A DNA stretch of 64,000 nucleotides from Gemmatimonadota bacterium (lineage in GTDB: Bacteria; Latescibacterota; UBA2968; GCA-2709665). Below, in pieces: positions 1 through 5,028 of this stretch (position 1 is its first letter; the number at the start of each line of letters is the position of its first letter). The stretch is taken from assembly GCA_028874335.1 (NCBI GenBank), contig JAPPJY010000078.1, positions 1-64,000 of the forward strand, given 5' to 3'. The notes under the pieces are model-generated. The model ran no database searches, was not told the DNA's origin, and saw only the letters and a program-made list of their open reading frames with translations. The position numbers and the translations under genes were made by a program.

Positions 1-99
1 CACTGATTCCTACACACCATATCTTCCTGAACCCCCTTCTCGGAGGGGACTCAAGTTTGTTTCTGTAACTTGTTCAGCGCAAGTATCCGGAGGGACCGA

Positions 100-128
100 T
101 TTATGTCGGGTTTCGTGCTGAATATAAT
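100..128 (+). promoter_or_regulatory. Candidate sigma70 promoter
   Basis: A perfect -10 box TATAAT lies at 123-128 with a weak -35 (TTTATG, 100-105) at 17 bp. It would start a transcript near 135 that runs through the structured leader and terminator before the dockerin-protein gene at 332. Confidence 0.4.
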
Positions 129-159
129 ACCTGAACTCCCAGGAAATAGGCACGGCTCA

Positions 160-244
160 CCCTCCTGTGATGCTTGCAAGGCCCGACACCTTTTAGTTAG
201 CTGAAGATGCATCGCTCTGCAAGGGCGACAGGAGGGGATGTCGG
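160..244 (+). promoter_or_regulatory. Pseudoknot-capable structured leader
   Basis: Three pairings can be read directly: CCCTCCTGT (160-168) with ACAGGAGGG (228-236), GATGC (169-173) with GCATC (209-213), and CCGACA (183-188) with TGTCGG (239-244). The last pairs a loop with sequence outside the outer stem, so it forms a pseudoknot or an alternative fold. An intrinsic terminator follows at 258-297 and then the gene at 332. This order (promoter, compact fold, terminator, gene) is the layout of a transcription-attenuating riboswitch or leader. I could not match it to a known riboswitch class. Confidence 0.4.
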
Positions 245-257
245 TAAGCCTTAACAC

Positions 258-297
258 AAAACGGATCTTTCCTGTCGTCTGGGAAGGGTCCGTTTTT
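258..297 (+). terminator. Intrinsic terminator or attenuator
   Basis: A 15-bp stem (258-272 with 282-296, two G-U pairs in RNA) with a 9-nt loop is followed by TTTTT at 293-297. The 5' arm begins AAAA, so it could work in both directions. It sits between the leader and the start codon at 332. Confidence 0.7.
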
Positions 298-331
298 CAT
301 TTGGCCTTGCAAGGGCCACAGGGGGACGGAT

Positions 332-1168
332 ATGTTGGGGATCTTGGTTTGCCTCTTACTGATTAGTTCAGGTGAGGCCAACAATTCTGCAATTTGTTGG
401 GATTTGAATGATGATCGAAAGGTCGATTTTGCTGACTTTATTTTATTCTCCCAGGATTTTGGTACTGAGTACGATTTTAACGATTTCATAGAATTCGCTA
501 AACGATTTGGACAACCGTGGTCTGGCGAATGTGAAAAAGAACGTAACCACCCTTCGCCAAGGAACACACAGATAGATTCCGTATCTCCTAGTAACGTTAG
601 ATTGATCTGGGAAATACCCGACAGACCTGCTGTTGCTGGGCGAATATTAACACAATATATAATTACTCACAGTCCCCATCCTGTCCCTAAAGCGTTGAAA
701 GCAAAAATAAATGAGTTTACTATGTATTTCGATGTGTCGCGAAACTCAACCTCGTTCAAAATTGAACCTCTGTTAGCTGGAATTGAATATATCATTGAGA
801 TTAATGCAGTATATCAAGGGGCGGGCTTACCGTTCTATTCGTCAGCAAAAGCCGATACTGTGGTGACCCCTGAATTCAAAACGCCCGGTCCCCCAATAAT
901 AGTTCACCTGGGTTGGGAAGAAGGTACCAAAGCAGTCATTACGTGGAGCCGACGCCCACGAATTAAAGAGTGGACTATTTTAGTAGACGGTGCAGAAAAT
1001 ATCCCCTGGAACGGTATTCCTATGAATAGTGGAAAAGTAGTACTGGTCGGTTCTTTGACAGATCCCTATCGGAAGTACAAAATTGTGGGTAAAACAAAAG
1101 ATTGGTCTGGTAATGAATACGAGAGTAAACCCTTGATTGTATGTTTGTACTGTCATCATTATGAATAG
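332..1168 (+). CDS. Secreted dockerin-like / fibronectin-III-like protein
   Basis: The 278-aa product has a short hydrophobic signal peptide (residues 1-16). Next comes a dockerin-like segment (about 24-60) whose first loop DLNDDRKVDFADFILFSQDF is complete. The second half keeps only the helix (YDFNDFIEFAKRFG) and lacks the Asp-rich calcium loop, so the doublet is damaged or minimal. Residues about 75-175 resemble a fibronectin type III domain and the C-terminal 90 residues look like a second beta-sandwich. ATG at 332 follows a G-rich Shine-Dalgarno. Dockerin-like pairs of this type normally tether exported proteins; its partner is not evident, although a cohesin-like domain is encoded at 1645. 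Function is unknown. Confidence 0.75.
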   Translation: MLGILVCLLLISSGEANNSAICWDLNDDRKVDFADFILFSQDFGTEYDFNDFIEFAKRFGQPWSGECEKERNHPSPRNTQIDSVSPSNVRLIWEIPDRPAVAGRILTQYIITHSPHPVPKALKAKINEFTMYFDVSRNSTSFKIEPLLAGIEYIIEINAVYQGAGLPFYSSAKADTVVTPEFKTPGPPIIVHLGWEEGTKAVITWSRRPRIKEWTILVDGAENIPWNGIPMNSGKVVLVGSLTDPYRKYKIVGKTKDWSGNEYESKPLIVCLYCHHYE

Positions 1169-1190
1169 TAAAAACAAAAAGGAGGTAAAT

Positions 1191-1397
1191 ATGTTGGATA
1201 ATCAAGGTGTGTCAGTGCGTTATTCGCAAGAGTATAGGCGCTGGGAAAATATAATCGCGGGAAAGGTGGCTCCTATAAGCATATATCGTACTAAACGGGA
1301 AGCCCAAGAGGAGGCGGAACGTATTTGTTACAGATTGGGTTTAACTCTCTTTATATACAAAAAGTCTGGTGATTTTTGGTACAAGTGGGACTATTGA
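1191..1397 (+). CDS. Small DUF2188-like protein
   Basis: This 68-aa product starts at ATG 1191, set by an excellent Shine-Dalgarno (GGAGGT, 1181-1186). An in-frame upstream start exists but has no such site and overlaps the preceding gene. The sequence runs from a short beta hairpin (VRYSQEYRRWENI) into YRTKREAQEEAERI, a helix, and LTLFIYKKSGDF. This is the pattern of the DUF2188 family of small beta-alpha-beta proteins. Family assignment is by eye. No signal peptide is seen, so it is cytoplasmic. It lies 22 bp after the dockerin protein gene and may be cotranscribed with it. Confidence 0.65.
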   Translation: MLDNQGVSVRYSQEYRRWENIIAGKVAPISIYRTKREAQEEAERICYRLGLTLFIYKKSGDFWYKWDY

Positions 1398-1421
1398 GAA
1401 TTTCATAGTATAAAAATTAGC

Positions 1422-1450
1422 TTGTAGTGATTAAATAGATATGGTATATT
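1422..1450 (+). promoter_or_regulatory. Candidate sigma70 promoter for a small RNA
   Basis: TTGTAG (1422-1427), a 17-bp spacer, then TATATT (1445-1450). The predicted start near 1457 coincides with the beginning of the structured segment at 1459. Confidence 0.4.
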
Positions 1451-1458
1451 AATAATGT

Positions 1459-1530
1459 GGAGACGTAGGGACTCGAATCCTCAGCGATGGATACTAAGCC
1501 CGGTCGCTCTGGCACCTGCCAGCGTCCCCA
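1459..1530 (+). ncRNA. Structured, tRNA-like RNA candidate
   Basis: A 72-nt segment is closed by GGAGACG (1459-1465) against CGTCCCC (1523-1529), with internal palindromes CTGGCACCTGCCAG and AGCGA/TCGCT. It lies between a candidate promoter (1422-1450) and a terminator hairpin (1533-1568). Read on the minus strand it has tRNA size, a 7-bp acceptor-like stem with one G-U pair, a T-loop-like TTCGAGT and a 3' discriminator A. However, the D-arm loop is too short and no canonical anticodon arm forms. It could be a plus-strand small RNA or a degenerate minus-strand tRNA; which strand is transcribed is undecided. Confidence 0.3.
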
Positions 1531-1532
1531 TA

Positions 1533-1568
1533 AAAGCGCCACCTAACTTAATTGATAGGTGGCGCTTT
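1533..1568 (+). terminator. Terminator hairpin
   Basis: A perfect 13-bp stem (1533-1545 with 1556-1568) has a 10-nt loop. The stem ends in A/T pairs on both sides (AAA at the 5' base, TTT at the 3' base), so it could end transcription from either side. It directly follows the structured RNA candidate. Confidence 0.6.
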
Positions 1569-1578
1569 CGCAAGATGC

Positions 1579-1607
1579 TTGACTCTTGATAAAAGTTGTA
1601 GCATATT
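1579..1607 (+). promoter_or_regulatory. Candidate sigma70 promoter
   Basis: TTGACT (1579-1584), exactly 17 bp, CATATT (1602-1607). It is placed to give a leader of about 30 nt in front of the ATG at 1645. Confidence 0.45.
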
Positions 1608-1644
1608 TAGGAAAACAATCTCACACCATATGGAGGAATAACCC

Positions 1645-2658
1645 ATGTTCGCGTATTTGTTGGCCATATTTTTGAGTTTTGGAAGTATCGCAGAAGCCGC
1701 GACTCTATCTTTGGATTTAATCACCGATGGAGGCAACGGCAACATGGTAGATGATGGAGTCGTAACGGGAACCGTTAGGGGCCGGGGAATCGGATATGAT
1801 ATAGCGGTTGAAGTTTTCGGGACCGGAATTACAACAGCTGTTCAAGGTGTGGTGCTTCGATTTGAATTTGACAAGACGTTACTTAAACTTATAAAGGGTG
1901 AAAGTCCGTTATTTGCTCTTACTCTACCCGAAGGGGATACAGGGTTTAACTTTGCGTCCACTTCACCAGTGAATTTAACCCCATCGGGTTTTATCGCCCG
2001 TATTGAATTTGCAACTCTAACAGACGTGAGCGATCGGACATTCACAATCGGTATTGAGAAGGTTACAATTGCCGAAAGTGCGACATCGAGTAAGGACTTT
2101 ACATCTGATGCAGTCATCACATTCAACAAAGGCCCGTCGGCAGATTTCGACGGAGATGGTGAAATTGCATTCCCGGACTTTCTGGCCTTTGCCGGTAGCT
2201 TTGGGACAAGCGAGGGTGATGCCAAGTATAACGCTCAATTTGATTTAGACAGTGATGGTGAAATTGGATTTACCGACTTTCTTTTGTTTGCCGAAGTTTT
2301 CGGAACCAGAGTAGAAACAGAATCTGATCCACCACCACCCACACCTACGGCAGACACTACTAACTATGCCACTTTAACCGGACTTCAGGTATCCCCTGGG
2401 CGAGTGCGCTATTTGTTCTTTTCTGCTGGAAGGTGTATCAATCTTAGAAATTCAACTATAAATAATACGACCTATACTGTTCACTGGTCGAAGTGGCAAA
2501 AGAAAGTTAGTGGTGGATGGGCTGATATAGAAGGTACAAGACAAACCGGCATTTGTTCCCTTTCTCCCACTGAAACCGGGGAGTATCGCCTTGTGGTTGA
2601 AATTTCTATCAATGGCAGGAAAGGGCAATATATAAGTGAAAATACTATTGTGGTATAA
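1645..2658 (+). CDS. Secreted cohesin-like plus dockerin-like protein
   Basis: The 337-aa product has a signal peptide (1-19, ending SIAEA). Residues about 22-160 look like a cohesin-type beta-sandwich: the stretch AVQGVVLRFEFDKTLLKL, followed later by GFIARIEFATL, is the usual cohesin layout. Residues about 170-222 carry two complete EF-hand/F repeats (DFDGDGEIAFPDFLAFAGSF, then DLDSDGEIGFTDFLLFAEVF). A proline-rich linker (PPPPTP) leads to a C-terminal beta domain of about 100 residues. Having both halves of a cohesin-dockerin pair in one chain is common in candidate-phylum surface proteins and does not imply a cellulosome. ATG 1645 follows GGAGGA. Confidence 0.75.
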   Translation: MFAYLLAIFLSFGSIAEAATLSLDLITDGGNGNMVDDGVVTGTVRGRGIGYDIAVEVFGTGITTAVQGVVLRFEFDKTLLKLIKGESPLFALTLPEGDTGFNFASTSPVNLTPSGFIARIEFATLTDVSDRTFTIGIEKVTIAESATSSKDFTSDAVITFNKGPSADFDGDGEIAFPDFLAFAGSFGTSEGDAKYNAQFDLDSDGEIGFTDFLLFAEVFGTRVETESDPPPPTPTADTTNYATLTGLQVSPGRVRYLFFSAGRCINLRNSTINNTTYTVHWSKWQKKVSGGWADIEGTRQTGICSLSPTETGEYRLVVEISINGRKGQYISENTIVV

Positions 2659-2669
2659 CTTGTCTTGAG

Positions 2670-2755
2670 AAGACAGCCACGAAATAGACGACTCTATTGG
2701 GGTCTATTGGGGAAATGGCCTTGAATCGTCGTCATCGTGGCTGTCTTTATTATTT
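2670..2755 (+). terminator. Large intrinsic terminator
   Basis: A perfect 13-bp stem, AAGACAGCCACGA (2670-2682) with TCGTGGCTGTCTT (2735-2747), encloses a 52-nt apical region that itself holds AATAGAC/GTCTATT. A T-rich tail follows. It lies 11 bp after the stop codon of the cohesin-like protein. Confidence 0.65.
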
Positions 2756-2803
2756 TAATAAAACAACCTTGTCTTTTAATTTCTTAATACCTACCTTTTA
2801 AAT

Positions 2804-2870
2804 ACCTGGTGCCACTCACCAGGGGGCGTTTCGGACAGGCAGCCTCGAACCTGGCGGTTTCGGGGCTGCC
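2804..2870 (+). promoter_or_regulatory. Tandem hairpins in the leader of the gene at 2928
   Basis: CTGGTG/CACCAG forms a small hairpin. It is followed by a long stem GGCAGCC (2838-2844) with GGCTGCC (2864-2870), extended by AACC/GGTT around a 4-nt loop. Together with the terminator-like hairpin at 2880 this makes a three-hairpin leader. Confidence 0.35.
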
Positions 2871-2879
2871 GATAAAAAT

Positions 2880-2918
2880 AACCCAAGACCCTAACGGGAA
2901 CTTGGGTTAAACCTTTTT
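2880..2918 (+). terminator. Terminator-like hairpin abutting a Shine-Dalgarno
   Basis: AACCCAAG (2880-2887) pairs with CTTGGGTT (2901-2908) and TTTTT follows at 2914-2918. The Shine-Dalgarno GGAGGGG (2919-2925) of the next gene starts at the base after the T run. This tight packing suggests attenuation rather than simple termination. Confidence 0.5.
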
Positions 2919-2927
2919 GGAGGGGTT

Positions 2928-3155
2928 ATGGAAAATTCAGAAGAGATCTACACGGTTGAGGAAATAGCTTCGGCGTCCTACTTTGGTGTTATTTCCATTA
3001 TTCAGGTTTTAGATGCAGCAACTAAAGTTCAGATTGCCGAACAGTTAAGAAATCATATGGGTCAGCTTCCACTACATAGTGATGGATCAGAAGAAGAGGA
3101 AAAGCGATTCTTGACGCTCCTGACTGGGCTTGTCTTACTCGCCCAGCCCGAATAA
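2928..3155 (+). CDS. Small acidic hypothetical protein
   Basis: A 75-aa acidic, mostly helical protein with no signal peptide. The start is fixed by GGAGGGG seven bases before ATG. The N-terminal part (EEIYTVEEIASASYFGVISI) could pack as helices, and the middle (DAATKVQIAEQLRNHM) looks amphipathic. An acidic run SDGSEEEEK precedes a hydrophobic C-terminal helix. I do not recognise a family. Its structured leader suggests control at the level of transcription elongation. Confidence 0.65.
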   Translation: MENSEEIYTVEEIASASYFGVISIIQVLDAATKVQIAEQLRNHMGQLPLHSDGSEEEEKRFLTLLTGLVLLAQPE

Positions 3156-3186
3156 TTCTGCGGATATGGTGTAGTGCTAACATAGG

Positions 3187-3214
3187 TTGACTCCTCTCTT
3201 GGTTTTAGTATATT
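3187..3214 (+). promoter_or_regulatory. Candidate sigma70 promoter
   Basis: TTGACT (3187-3192), a 16-bp spacer, TATATT (3209-3214). It would drive the long structured leader before the small genes at 3449 and 3595. Confidence 0.45.
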
Positions 3215-3251
3215 GTAATTAACCTCGCTATTCACTAAGTAAAAGGCAAGT

Positions 3252-3278
3252 AAAAAGCCCAGGGTGACAGTCCTGGGC
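3252..3278 (-). terminator. Hairpin with T run on the minus strand
   Basis: GCCCAGG (3257-3263) pairs with CCTGGGC (3272-3278). The AAAAA before it (3252-3256) is a T run when read on the minus strand. On the plus strand it is simply a leader hairpin. No minus-strand gene upstream of it is evident. Confidence 0.3.
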
Positions 3279-3334
3279 GGATACGGCTCGAACTTTTATC
3301 CTCACGAGTGACAGCGTGTAGGATTTAAGTTAGT

Positions 3335-3418
3335 GGTTCCCCGGATCGAACAGTGATCATTGGGAACGGATCTTGAATGACTGTTCCATTCAAGGTTCCC
3401 GTATTTTTAATATACGGG
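3335..3418 (+). promoter_or_regulatory. Mutually exclusive hairpins, switch-like leader
   Basis: Three hairpins share arms. (a) GGTTCCC (3335-3341) can pair with GGGAAC (3362-3367). (b) The same GGGAAC can pair with GTTCCC (3395-3400), extending the perfect 8-bp stem CTTGAATG/CATTCAAG (3372-3379 with 3387-3394). (c) CCCGTAT (3398-3404) pairs with ATACGGG (3412-3418). Hairpin b excludes both a and c. The start codon at 3449 is 30 bases further on. The geometry fits a conformational switch; no ligand or class can be named. Confidence 0.35.
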
Positions 3419-3448
3419 TGTCCCAATAGAGCGACAAGGGAATTAAAT

Positions 3449-3598
3449 ATGAGCCGGGATCAATGGACGACAGATTCTAAAATTTCCAAGATTTTGATAT
3501 GGATATTTCGACTATTTGTTTGCATTTTTCTGCTTGGTGTTGGAATATACGTGTATAAAAACTTACCAGATTTGTGTGAGACGATTAGCCGATTGTGA
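3449..3598 (+). CDS. Small single-pass membrane protein
   Basis: A 49-aa protein: a polar N-terminus (MSRDQWTTDSKISK), one clear transmembrane helix (ILIWIFRLFVCIFLLGVGIY) and a short tail. ATG 3449 was chosen because the longer frame runs back into the leader hairpins. A weak AAGGG lies 8 bases upstream. The stop overlaps the GTG of the next gene (GTGA at 3595-3598), implying translational coupling. No family is recognised. Confidence 0.55.
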   Translation: MSRDQWTTDSKISKILIWIFRLFVCIFLLGVGIYVYKNLPDLCETISRL

Positions 3599-3783
3599 GG
3601 TTTTTTATGCCACTCTCACGAGAAGTTTGTAAAGTGACTGGTTATTATCGTGTATTTGGTTTTCGGTGTGCGTGTCGATATATAGCCAAGATTATAAAAG
3701 GAGATCGGTTCCCAAATTGTAAGGAACACGGGGGAAAGGTGGGGTGGTTGTTTTTGCAGTCTGTTAGTAATGAAAAGACTTGA
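3595..3783 (+). CDS. Small cysteine-rich, zinc-ribbon-like protein
   Basis: A 62-aa product starting with GTG inside the stop of the membrane mini-protein; an internal ATG at 3607 is an alternative. The core pattern is G-Y-Y-R-V-x-G-x-R-C-x-C, then K-G-D-R-F-P-N-C-x-x-H, then W. It resembles a widespread class of tiny Cys4/Cys3His proteins (YjzC-like) that probably bind one zinc ion. The residues C12, C24, C26 and C42 with H45 are the likely ligands. No signal peptide is present. The metal-binding idea is inference. Confidence 0.55.
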   Translation: MRFFMPLSREVCKVTGYYRVFGFRCACRYIAKIIKGDRFPNCKEHGGKVGWLFLQSVSNEKT

Positions 3784-3912
3784 TTTTTCTTCTTGTGTGT
3801 TATAAAATAGATAAGAATCGTTACGACTTATAACAAACTATCAATATTTTGAATATCAATAGTTTATTCGATACAGTTTTTAATTAACTTTAGTTTATGG
3901 GAGGATGGTATT

Positions 3913-4209
3913 ATGGCTGATAATTCAATTCTAAAGGAATATCAGATACAGAAAAAGAATTATAATTTGCAGGAACGGCGTCGCCTTGAAATTTTAGAAA
4001 CGATCTCTGGAATTTCAAAATTTCTAGAGAAGATTCCTAAGCAAAGACGACCGGCATTTAATCTTGAACCTGGTCGAAGTAATATTGGTCGACTTTTATC
4101 TAAGTGGCCGACTAAAGATGAAATAAATGATCTTCTGGCATTGCCGAATTTAATAGTTTCGCTTAAGAGACTTGAAGAAGAATTGTTTGGTCCATCTGCT
4201 GACACCTGA
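3913..4209 (+). CDS. Hypothetical charged helical protein
   Basis: The 98-aa product is very basic at its N-terminus and predicted to be helical throughout (YQIQKKNYNLQERRRLEILE and LIVSLKRLEEELFG). ATG 3913 follows GGGAGG at a good distance. No signal peptide, transmembrane helix or known family is recognised. It ends 43 bp before a bidirectional terminator and converges on a minus-strand gene, so it may be the last gene of the short co-directional group 3449-4209. Confidence 0.55.
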   Translation: MADNSILKEYQIQKKNYNLQERRRLEILETISGISKFLEKIPKQRRPAFNLEPGRSNIGRLLSKWPTKDEINDLLALPNLIVSLKRLEEELFGPSADT

Positions 4210-4251
4210 GAGACATTATCACACTAACCCGTATTTTTGAGAAATATAGTA

Positions 4252-4286
4252 AAACAAGCCCAGAGATATGATCTCTGGGCTTGTTT
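4252..4286. terminator. Bidirectional intrinsic terminator
   Basis: A perfect 16-bp stem (4252-4267 with 4271-4286) has a 3-nt loop. A/T-rich ends give TTGTTTAATA on the plus strand and TTGTTTTAC on the minus strand. It sits between convergent genes at 3913-4209 (+) and 4325-4483 (-). Confidence 0.75.
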
Positions 4287-4324
4287 AATATAGTAAGACA
4301 TACTATATTTCGTTGGTTAGGCTA

Positions 4325-4483
4325 TCACAGAGAATTTAACTTTTTCCGTAGTTGGTTTAACGCTGTTCTGCGTCGTTGTTCACTTTTACGTATCTCATTG
4401 AGTACGCTGTTGCACTGATTACGGATTTGTTGTTGTATTCTGCGATGTCTGGCCAACGCTTGGTTCAGTTGACTAAGGGACAT
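4325..4483 (-). CDS. 52-aa basic helical protein
   Basis: Read on the minus strand, AAAGGAGG stands eight bases before ATG and opens a 52-codon frame ending in TGA at 4325. The product begins MSLSQLNQALARHRRIQQQ and ends QRRRTALNQLRKKLNSL. It is rich in Arg, Gln, Asn and Leu, with heptad-like Leu/Ile spacing, so a short coiled coil that might bind nucleic acid or a partner. A promoter with ideal spacing (4543-4571) and a hairpin leader (4509-4538) lie upstream. This is the only minus-strand gene I can support in the window. Confidence 0.6.
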   Translation of the reverse strand: MSLSQLNQALARHRRIQQQIRNQCNSVLNEIRKSEQRRRTALNQLRKKLNSL

Positions 4484-4508
4484 AGTTAGTCACCTCCTTT
4501 AGTCCTTT

Positions 4509-4538
4509 ATGTGCCAGGGGCCATATCCTCTGGCACAT
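4509..4538 (-). promoter_or_regulatory. Hairpin in the leader of the 52-aa gene
   Basis: ATGTGCCAG (4509-4517) pairs perfectly with CTGGCACAT (4530-4538). It lies between the minus-strand promoter and Shine-Dalgarno and could insulate or regulate the small gene. Confidence 0.4.
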
Positions 4539-4542
4539 TTCT

Positions 4543-4571
4543 AATATAGTGTTGGTAGAAACAAAAGACAA
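4543..4571 (-). promoter_or_regulatory. Candidate sigma70 promoter (minus strand)
   Basis: On the minus strand: TTGTCT (4571-4566), 17 bp, TATATT (4548-4543). It drives the 52-aa gene. Confidence 0.45.
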
Positions 4572-4638
4572 GGAATATTCTTTAATAAAAACACAGCAGG
4601 TCGGCGAAACCACGCGGGTAATCAAGTATATAGGCGCT

Positions 4639-4988
4639 ATAGTTTGAAAAAGACGATCTTGAATGCGTAAGTACCTGGTTTTCTAGACAGTCGCTTCGAA
4701 GCGCCAATGCAGATCCCCCTCTATTGGCAACGGCTGTCCAGGACAGAAACCGATTTCGGACCCGCGTGGTTGGCGTTCCCGGGAGCGAGGGCATCCTGCC
4801 CTCGACATCGGATAACTCGTCGCACACGGTGTTTTCCGAGAACCGGTGTCCGATTGAATGGACGCGTCAGTCTCTCTACGCGAATAGCGGTAGGTGACGC
4901 GAAATTCGAGGGCAGGATGCCCTCGCTCCGGTTACATGTGGATCATGTCGTGATAGCAGTTAAAAAAGACGATTTTGGACAGGTGTGA
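4639..4988. repeat. Dispersed inverted-repeat element R1, copy 1
   Basis: About 350 bp that recurs, diverged, at 34797-35144. Inside it a 23-bp inverted repeat is centred on GAGGGCATCCTGCCCTC: one arm starts at 4782 and the other ends at 4929. The ends carry related motifs AAAAAGACGATCTTG and AAAAAAGACGATTTTG in direct orientation. It ends in TTTTGGACAGGTGTGA (4973-4988). Open frames inside it (repeats encoding RASCPRH and EGRMPSL) are by-products of the palindrome. It has the size and structure of a non-autonomous MITE-like element. It also marks the switch from A/T-rich DNA to the G/C-richer remainder. Confidence 0.7.
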
Positions 4989-5028
4989 TTTGCAGCGGGT
5001 GATTAAGCGTGATAAAGCCTATCATTCA

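Noticed and set aside
160..244. Possible match to a cyclic-di-GMP (GEMM-I) riboswitch
   Set aside because: Only short GC-rich words look similar; the conserved GEMM-I core sequences and tetraloop-receptor elements are missing.
51..567. Overlapping open frames on the minus strand at 51-257 and 193-567
   Set aside because: They lie across the structured leader, terminator and the start of the dockerin-protein gene, have no Shine-Dalgarno and no recognisable features.
1459..1530. A functional minus-strand tRNA
   Set aside because: Acceptor stem and T-loop look right, but the D-arm loop is too short and no proper anticodon stem-loop forms, so it was kept only as an uncertain structured RNA.
332..2658. 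Cellulosome components
   Set aside because: No glycoside hydrolase or scaffoldin with repeated cohesins is present; dockerin-like doublets of this style are widespread in non-cellulolytic candidate phyla.
3281..3350. A second minus-strand tRNA around the CTCGAA motif at 3288
   Set aside because: A T-loop-like word occurs but no acceptor or anticodon stem can be drawn.
4707..4988. Open frame encoding RASCPRH and EGRMPSL
   Set aside because: It is a by-product of the R1 inverted repeat and recurs in the same non-coding element at 34797.
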